Shown piece by piece: positions 7,417 through 10,266 of a stretch of DNA of 10,266 bases (the stretch's first letter is position 1; every line of letters starts with the position of its first letter). This DNA comes from CAZMVU01 sp964569295 (lineage in GTDB: Bacteria; Hydrogenedentota; Hydrogenedentia; Hydrogenedentales; JAGMZX01): positions 1-10,266 of the forward strand of contig CAZMVU010000181.1 in the NCBI GenBank assembly GCA_964569295.1. The letters run 5' to 3'. Below the pieces are notes generated by a model that was given only the letters and a program-made list of their open reading frames with translations, searched no databases and had not been told where the DNA came from. A program made the position numbers and the translations under genes.

Positions 7417-7432
7417 AGCAAGAGACATGCCA
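7417..7432 (-). promoter_or_regulatory. Sigma-54 (RpoN) promoter of the PEP-CTERM gene
   Basis: The minus strand reads TGGCATGTCTCTTGCT. Against the sigma-54 consensus TGGCACGNNNNTTGCW it matches 11 of the 12 fixed positions. The essential GG and GC are separated by exactly 10 bases. The expected transcript start is near 7406, giving a leader of about 50 bases that contains the AGGAGG site. Sigma-54 together with the PrsK/PrsR two-component system is the known regulatory route for PEP-CTERM genes, which fits this gene. Confidence 0.8.
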
Positions 7433-7482
7433 CTTATTCTTTACGAGTGCTAACTATTGCTCAAGAAACAGGTTGTCCACGA

Positions 7483-7538
7483 CAGCGCGCTTGGCGCGCT
7501 GCCGACCTGGCGGTCAACAGTTGGTCACGACTGACCAA
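7483..7538. promoter_or_regulatory. Paired palindromes upstream of the sigma-54 promoter, possible enhancer sites
   Basis: Two perfect inverted repeats lie here: CAGCGCGC-TTG-GCGCGCTG (7483-7501) and TTGGTCA-CGAC-TGACCAA (7521-7538). An additional GGTCA half-site lies at about 7512-7516. They are centred about 85 and 125 bases upstream of the predicted sigma-54 transcript start. That is the usual distance for NtrC-type activator sites, which bind DNA as dimers. The activator is not identified, and the repeats could also belong to the hairpin-rich island next to them. Confidence 0.4.
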
Positions 7539-7551
7539 GGATTGATGTGTC

Positions 7552-7564
7552 GGGGGGGGGGGGG
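7552..7564 (+). repeat. Homopolymer run of 13 G
   Basis: Thirteen consecutive G residues lie about 145 bases upstream of the predicted transcript start of the PEP-CTERM gene. Such tracts change length by slippage and are also prone to sequencing error. It lies outside any gene, so an effect would have to be on promoter or enhancer spacing. Confidence 0.85.
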
Positions 7565-7593
7565 CTGGCGGTAACGCCGGGCAAGACACGAAA

Positions 7594-7627
7594 CGGGCGG
7601 CCAACGCATTTGCTGCGTAGCCGCCCG
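7594..7627. repeat. Long imperfect hairpin in the intergenic island
   Basis: CGGGCGGC (7594-7601) pairs with GCCGCCCG (7620-7627). Inside, ACGCA (7604-7608) pairs with TGCGT (7614-7618) around a 5-base loop. A smaller hairpin, GGCG-GTAA-CGCC, lies just before it at 7567-7578. No T-run follows on either strand, so it does not look like a terminator. Confidence 0.6.
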
Positions 7628-7675
7628 CTTGTGACGGCAGGGAGCAGCGCCGCACGCACCGGCATCCCTCGCGGA

Positions 7676-7788
7676 AGACCAGAGTTCGCCCTCTCTTCAG
7701 GGCCAACGGCCCGTACTATACCAGCCCGGGCCGAAGGCCCGGGGCACCCGGCACCCCGCACACCAAAGGGCTGAAGGCCCGAGCCATA
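7676..7788 (+). repeat. Double-hairpin repeat, copy B
   Basis: Order of parts: AGACCAG (7676-7682), hairpin GGGCC-AAC-GGCCC (7700-7712), ATACCAG (7718-7724), perfect hairpin CCCGGGCC-GAA-GGCCCGGG (7725-7743). After a spacer comes a third element, GGGCTGAAGGCCC, and then GAGCCATA (about 7768-7788). The distance between the two CCAG motifs is 42 bases, as in copy A. The stem bases of the second hairpin differ from copy A, but pairing is kept. It faces copy C head to head. Confidence 0.78.
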
Positions 7789-7794
7789 GGTCTT

Positions 7795-7882
7795 GATGGC
7801 ACGCACCTTCAGCGCTTGGGGAACGGCGCATCCCTAACCCGGGCCTGCGGCCCGGGCTGGTATGGAACCGCGCCTTCGGCGC
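7795..7882 (-). repeat. Double-hairpin repeat, copy C (inverted)
   Basis: Read on the minus strand: hairpin GCGCC-GAA-GGCGC (7882-7870), then ATACCAG (7863-7857), then CCCGGGCC-GCA-GGCCCGGG (7856-7838). A spacer follows, then CGCTGAAGG and GTGCCAT (about 7814-7795), which match the third element of copy B. The first stem is GCGCC/GGCGC here but GGGCC/GGCCC in copies A and B. This paired change supports selection for the hairpin structure. Confidence 0.75.
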
Positions 7883-7968
7883 TCCGGAGACAAGCCCCGG
7901 GGCCTAATCCCAAGTCTCTCCGAACCGCGAGCCAACAACCGGGGAACACGCCTTTCGATCCTTGGGTT

Positions 7969-7983
7969 GCGGGCAACGCCCGC
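7969..7983. repeat. Short perfect hairpin, possible degenerate repeat copy
   Basis: GCGGGC-AAC-GCCCGC is a perfect 6-base stem with the same AAC loop as the first hairpin of copies A and B. On the minus strand it is preceded by CCATACGGCTAA, loosely like the ATACCAG spacer. It may be a worn fourth copy of the double-hairpin element, but the similarity is limited. Confidence 0.35.
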
Positions 7984-8084
7984 GTTAGCCGTATGGCGCA
8001 ACGCGGCGCACTCGTTTTGCCAATCTGTTCCGTGATAGCGAATACCAGCGTGCGACGGGTATAGCCTTGCCGCGGGCGCTACTT

Positions 8085-8114
8085 TGGACTGCGGTGGCTT
8101 GGCGCCGCAGTCCA
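8085..8114. repeat. REP-like hairpin element
   Basis: TGGACTGCGG (8085-8094) pairs perfectly with CCGCAGTCCA (8105-8114). Two further pairs (one T-G) can extend the stem to 12, leaving a 6-base loop. From memory, similar 'TTTGGACTGCGG' palindromes are scattered between genes in Verrucomicrobia-like genomes; I cannot verify that here. No T-run follows on either strand, so it is not a typical terminator. Confidence 0.6.
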
Positions 8115-8168
8115 GAGGGCGCATACATCGTGACTCATAGAAAACGCCGGTGAGCCAGAACCGCGCCC

Positions 8169-8186
8169 CGCGCCGGTACCGGCGCG
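8169..8186. repeat. 18-base perfect palindrome
   Basis: CGCGCCGGTACCGGCGCG is a perfect palindrome. It is flanked by AACCGCGCC on the left (8159-8167), which can alternatively pair with GGCGCGGTT (8181-8189). The two pairings are mutually exclusive. It lies in non-coding sequence; a dimeric protein site or a repeat remnant are both possible. Confidence 0.6.
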
Positions 8187-8225
8187 GTTATGAAGTACGG
8201 CAAACGGCTGAAAGCTTACGGTTAC

Positions 8226-8266
8226 GCGCTTTGAGCGCTGAGAATCCTATGGGGAACCCTCCCCAT
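8226..8266. repeat. Two hairpins downstream of the small orphan gene
   Basis: ATGGGGA-ACCC-TCCCCAT (8249-8266) and GCGCT-TTG-AGCGC (8226-8238) lie 40-80 bases past the stop of the small ORF on the minus strand. They could end its transcript or protect its 3' end. No T-run follows, so an intrinsic terminator is uncertain. Confidence 0.35.
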
Positions 8267-8305
8267 CCCCCCAACGGGATGCGCGGTTCGAGTGGCGGGG
8301 CAGGC

Positions 8306-8512
8306 CTACTGCTTGCGTCCGTTGCCGGCGGAGGCCGGTGCTTCCAGGAGCCACATCTGGGTGTACTTCACGGTACCGAACATGCCCGCGCGCGGTTGCA
8401 TGGTACGCAGTTTCACCCGATAGCCCCGGACAGCCGTTAACCACGAAACAACCAGCCTGGAATTGGTCTTGACATCCGTCTTATTGAGCGCTGCTTCTGG
8501 ATCGATAAACAT
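8306..8512 (-). CDS. Small basic orphan protein under a sigma-54 promoter
   Basis: A predicted 68-residue protein that I do not recognise. It begins MFIDPEAALNKTDVKTNSRL and continues with a mixed segment containing VVSWLTAVRGYRVKLRTM and KYTQMWLLEAP. It is basic (11 Lys/Arg against 4 Asp/Glu) and has no signal peptide or membrane segment. I choose the ATG at 8512 because GAGG lies 6 bases upstream. An in-frame ATG at 8644 would fall inside the -12 element of the promoter and is excluded. Support for a real gene is the ribosome binding site, a sigma-54 promoter about 117 bases upstream on the same strand, and normal-looking codon use. Against it are the short length, the lack of known relatives in my memory, and a long leader. 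The next gene downstream, the PEP-CTERM gene, has a promoter of the same kind. Confidence 0.5.
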   Translation of the reverse strand: MFIDPEAALNKTDVKTNSRLVVSWLTAVRGYRVKLRTMQPRAGMFGTVKYTQMWLLEAPASAGNGRKQ

Positions 8513-8573
8513 GACACACCTCACTTGTACGGCCCGAATGCGGGCTCTTGTTTTTGTTCGTCTGCTTCCCCCA

Positions 8574-8589
8574 CGGCGAACGTTCGCCG
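8574..8589. promoter_or_regulatory. 16-base perfect palindrome in the leader of the small gene
   Basis: CGGCGAACGTTCGCCG is fully self-complementary and lies about 40 bases after the predicted sigma-54 transcript start and 60 bases before the start codon. It could be a repressor site. As RNA it would need a loop, so a hairpin would be shorter. A second small hairpin, GCCCG-CATT-CGGGC, sits about 20 bases before the start codon. The element was noticed by symmetry only. Confidence 0.45.
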
Positions 8590-8639
8590 CGACACCACCG
8601 CAACCTGGCACGGTCCACAGGGCGTGGTCATCGGTAATT

Positions 8640-8655
8640 AGCAATTTCTATGCCA
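8640..8655 (-). promoter_or_regulatory. Sigma-54 (RpoN) promoter of the small orphan gene
   Basis: The minus strand reads TGGCATAGAAATTGCT. It matches the sigma-54 consensus TGGCACGNNNNTTGCW at 10 of 12 fixed positions, with GG and GC 10 bases apart. The flanks agree with the PEP-CTERM promoter: both read GTGGCAT and end TTGCT. The expected start of transcription is near 8629. It is correctly placed and oriented only for the small ORF at 8512-8306. Confidence 0.65.
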
Positions 8656-8942
8656 CATGCACCGGTTCCAATCGCAGCAGTTCAATCTGAACGCGGATTC
8701 CGGCTGCGCACGGTCATAAATGCGCTGTTCTTGCCGGTTTTCGCGGCCCTGGGCGTGAAACTGGTGGGCGGGGGTAGGGCGTGCTGCGCGGGAAGATTAC
8801 TCACGCGTGAACACGCACAGTGCGAAAAGCCATGCGACACCCGGATCACGGCGTCTACGATTGTTCAACCGTGACCTACTCGTGATCATCTCGGCCCAGG
8901 CCGGCACGCGCCATGGCTGGCGGCCGGCGCCGGCCTCCGGTG
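8656..8942. other. Intergenic region between the SGNH gene and the small gene
   Basis: I see no gene here; a 74-codon plus-strand frame lacks features. It contains palindromes: GTTCA-ATC-TGAAC (8680-8692), TCACGCGTGA (8801-8810) and the 14-base perfect palindrome GGCCGGCGCCGGCC (8922-8935). The last lies just past the SGNH stop and lacks a T-run. The first two lie about 57 and 177 bases upstream of the predicted start at 8629. They are candidates for binding of the activator that sigma-54 promoters need, but this is weak. Confidence 0.45.
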
Positions 8943-10166
8943 TCATGGCGCGGTCTTGCGGGCACCACGTGGCGGCGGTAATCGCCGGTGAATCTGCTCG
9001 GCGATAACCCGCGCTTTGACGAGGTTGCCGGCTTCGGTCATGTGGATGGGATCCTGAAAGTGGGTCCGGGTGGGCGGCATGGCTTGCTCGAGGTCAACCA
9101 GCCGCGCGGCGGTGTCGCGTGCGACCTGGCGCTGCACGGCGTTGTGTTCGATGAGGCCGCGGCGGTAGGCCTTATCGAGCAGGCGCATTTCTTCCGTGGG
9201 CGCCTCGAAGGCCGGGCAAAAGTGGTGGGCCTGGGTGAGCAACCACGCCTGAATGCCCTCGCGTTGGATGCGCTCGACCATGGCGGTGAGGTGTGCGCGA
9301 TAGGTTTCGGGCCCGTGGCGCGCGAGATTGCCATGCGCCTCCGCGGCCGGCGGCAACGGATACTGGGTTCGCGACTGCAAGGTAAGCGGCTCGGCCATGC
9401 CGGCGGCCCATGCAGCGACGGTTATCAGGCGAGAGCGCAGGAGCACGCGGGCGGCGGGGTTGAGCGCGAGGTTCTTCATCTTCTTGCGGAAGTGCCGGTA
9501 GCCGGGCTCGAAATCGGCGTAGAACCGCGGCGCGATGTCGTTGAACCCGGACTGTAGCAAGACGATATCGGGCTGGAGGGGCAGCGCGTACTGGTCCAGG
9601 GTAAGCGCCACCTCGCGTGTGGTGTAGCCGCCCACACCGAGGTTGAACACTTCGGCCGCATCCCACGCCGGCGGGCGGAAATCCCCGTTCAGGAACCGCT
9701 CGAGCGCGGCGGGGTAGGTGGCGCTGTTCGCGGTCACGCCCACACCGTAGGTGGTGGAGCCGCCCAGACACACTATGCGCAATACGCCAGGCCGCTTCGC
9801 CGGAAACGGGGCATCCGCGCGAAAGCCAGCGGCGTTGTGGCGGGTTTGCTGCCCGGCGCTGTCCGGGCGCGACACGAAATCCGGCTTCAGCCGGTAGGGC
9901 AACACGGGATCCGGTACAAACCGGAATCGCGTGGTGTCGCCCCGGGCCAGCCGCGCGTAGTCCTCGACCAAGAGGTGGAGACCGGGCGCGCCATAGCGCG
10001 CCAGGAATACACGCGTAACGCCCTCGCCCAGGGCAAACAGCAGCAGCACGCCGGCGACGAGCACAAGAACCGTGACCGGGCCAGCCCTGGGGCCGCGCGC
10101 GGAGGCTGTGCGGCCGTTTGCCGTGCCTTGTTCCGCGGGAACCGGTTTCTTGCGTCGTCGGAGCAT
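8943..10166 (-). CDS. Membrane-anchored SGNH/GDSL-family hydrolase
   Basis: Predicted esterase or acetylhydrolase-like enzyme of 407 residues. The N-terminus is Arg/Lys-rich, followed by a membrane anchor (about 31-49: VTVLVLVAGVLLLFALGEG), so the catalytic domain probably faces the periplasm. The SGNH blocks are all visible: block I IVCLGGSTTYGVG with nucleophile Ser137 (GGS in place of GDS); block II NLGVGGYTT with Gly near 177-180; block III LQSGFNDI with Asn209; and block V DPIHMTEAGN with Asp372 and His375. The spacing fits a single domain. I choose the ATG at 10166 (MLRRRKKP), preceded by a purine-rich GGGGGAAAAGG. An in-frame GTG at 10229 lies in a palindrome and would put 21 unlikely residues in front. 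A weak extended -10 (TGTTATGCT) lies about 20-30 bases upstream. Such proteins often deacylate polysaccharide or lipid, but the substrate cannot be told. Nothing links it to the following genes. Confidence 0.88.
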   Translation of the reverse strand: MLRRRKKPVPAEQGTANGRTASARGPRAGPVTVLVLVAGVLLLFALGEGVTRVFLARYGAPGLHLLVEDYARLARGDTTRFRFVPDPVLPYRLKPDFVSRPDSAGQQTRHNAAGFRADAPFPAKRPGVLRIVCLGGSTTYGVGVTANSATYPAALERFLNGDFRPPAWDAAEVFNLGVGGYTTREVALTLDQYALPLQPDIVLLQSGFNDIAPRFYADFEPGYRHFRKKMKNLALNPAARVLLRSRLITVAAWAAGMAEPLTLQSRTQYPLPPAAEAHGNLARHGPETYRAHLTAMVERIQREGIQAWLLTQAHHFCPAFEAPTEEMRLLDKAYRRGLIEHNAVQRQVARDTAARLVDLEQAMPPTRTHFQDPIHMTEAGNLVKARVIAEQIHRRLPPPRGARKTAP

Positions 10167-10215
10167 GGGCCTTTTCCCCCATCCCCAGCATAACACAAAA
10201 AATGAGAAATTCTTT

Positions 10216-10230
10216 AGTGCCTTAGGCACT
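10216..10230. promoter_or_regulatory. Palindrome upstream of the SGNH hydrolase gene
   Basis: AGTGCC-TTA-GGCACT is a perfect 6-base inverted repeat. On the minus strand a TTTTTT lies some 14 bases further on. It could be the terminator of a gene outside the window or an operator for the hydrolase; the T-run is too distant for a standard terminator. Confidence 0.35.
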
Positions 10231-10266
10231 GACTCGTATAAAGAACAACAAGAAGTTATTCGGGCA

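Noticed and set aside
7460..8270. CRISPR array
   Set aside because: The repeats are unequal in spacing, inverted relative to each other and built of hairpins; there are no regular spacers.
8270..8300. tRNA T-loop-like or group II intron-like sequence (GGTTCGAGT)
   Set aside because: Neither a cloverleaf nor a domain V hairpin can be built around it.
8607..8626. Plus-strand TGGCACGG as a sigma-54 promoter
   Set aside because: The -24 half fits but there is no TTGC at the required spacing, and no gene follows.
8650..8874. Plus-strand ORF of 74 codons
   Set aside because: It has no ribosome binding site or recognisable features, and starts inside the sigma-54 promoter of the opposite strand.
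9172..10191. Second minus-strand frame inside the SGNH hydrolase gene
   Set aside because: It is an Arg/Ala-rich shadow frame; the SGNH frame carries all catalytic motifs.

Overview
The window looks like chromosomal DNA from a GC-rich, Gram-negative, didermic bacterium. The evidence is a TolC-type outer-membrane channel with a HlyD-type adaptor, a PEP-CTERM secreted protein, two good sigma-54 promoter matches, and GC-rich hairpin repeats between genes. This combination is familiar from the Planctomycetes/Verrucomicrobia/Lentisphaerae side of the tree and from candidate phyla such as Hydrogenedentes. No marker gene is present, so that placement is an inference. Every gene I can support lies on the minus strand.

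Layout in the direction of transcription, from high to low coordinates. (1) 10166-8943: a membrane-anchored SGNH/GDSL hydrolase with all the main catalytic blocks. (2) 8942-8513: a regulatory region with a sigma-54 promoter and several palindromes, followed by a 68-residue orphan ORF at 8512-8306. (3) 8305-7433: a non-coding island packed with hairpins. It contains two head-to-head copies of a double-hairpin repeat, a REP-like hairpin, a run of 13 G and paired palindromes. (4) 7432-6361: a PEP-CTERM protein with its own sigma-54 promoter, a strong ribosome binding site and a clear intrinsic terminator. (5) 6360-5958: a spacer with another copy of the double-hairpin repeat. (6) 5957-400: a compact five-gene exporter operon encoding a TetR regulator, a TolC-like channel, a HlyD-like adaptor and two paralogous ABC-2 type permeases. 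The operon has a near-consensus sigma-70 promoter with an operator-like inverted repeat across it. (7) 399-1: no confident gene.

The exporter genes are packed with gaps of 10 and 7 bases and then two ATGA overlaps, so they are almost certainly co-transcribed and translationally coupled. They resemble the E. coli CecR-YbhGFSR type of tripartite drug exporter, with two differences: the outer-membrane channel is encoded in the operon, and no ATP-binding subunit is present anywhere in the window. The TetR protein probably represses its own promoter and is released by an exported compound.

The most interesting points are these. First, two sigma-54 promoters of nearly identical form lie about 1.2 kb apart, one before the PEP-CTERM gene and one before an unrecognised small ORF. 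That makes the small gene a candidate new member of a PEP-CTERM (PrsK/PrsR/RpoN-like) regulon. Second, a dispersed double-hairpin repeat with an ATACCAG core shows compensatory changes in its stems. Third, the exporter operon lacks an ATPase.
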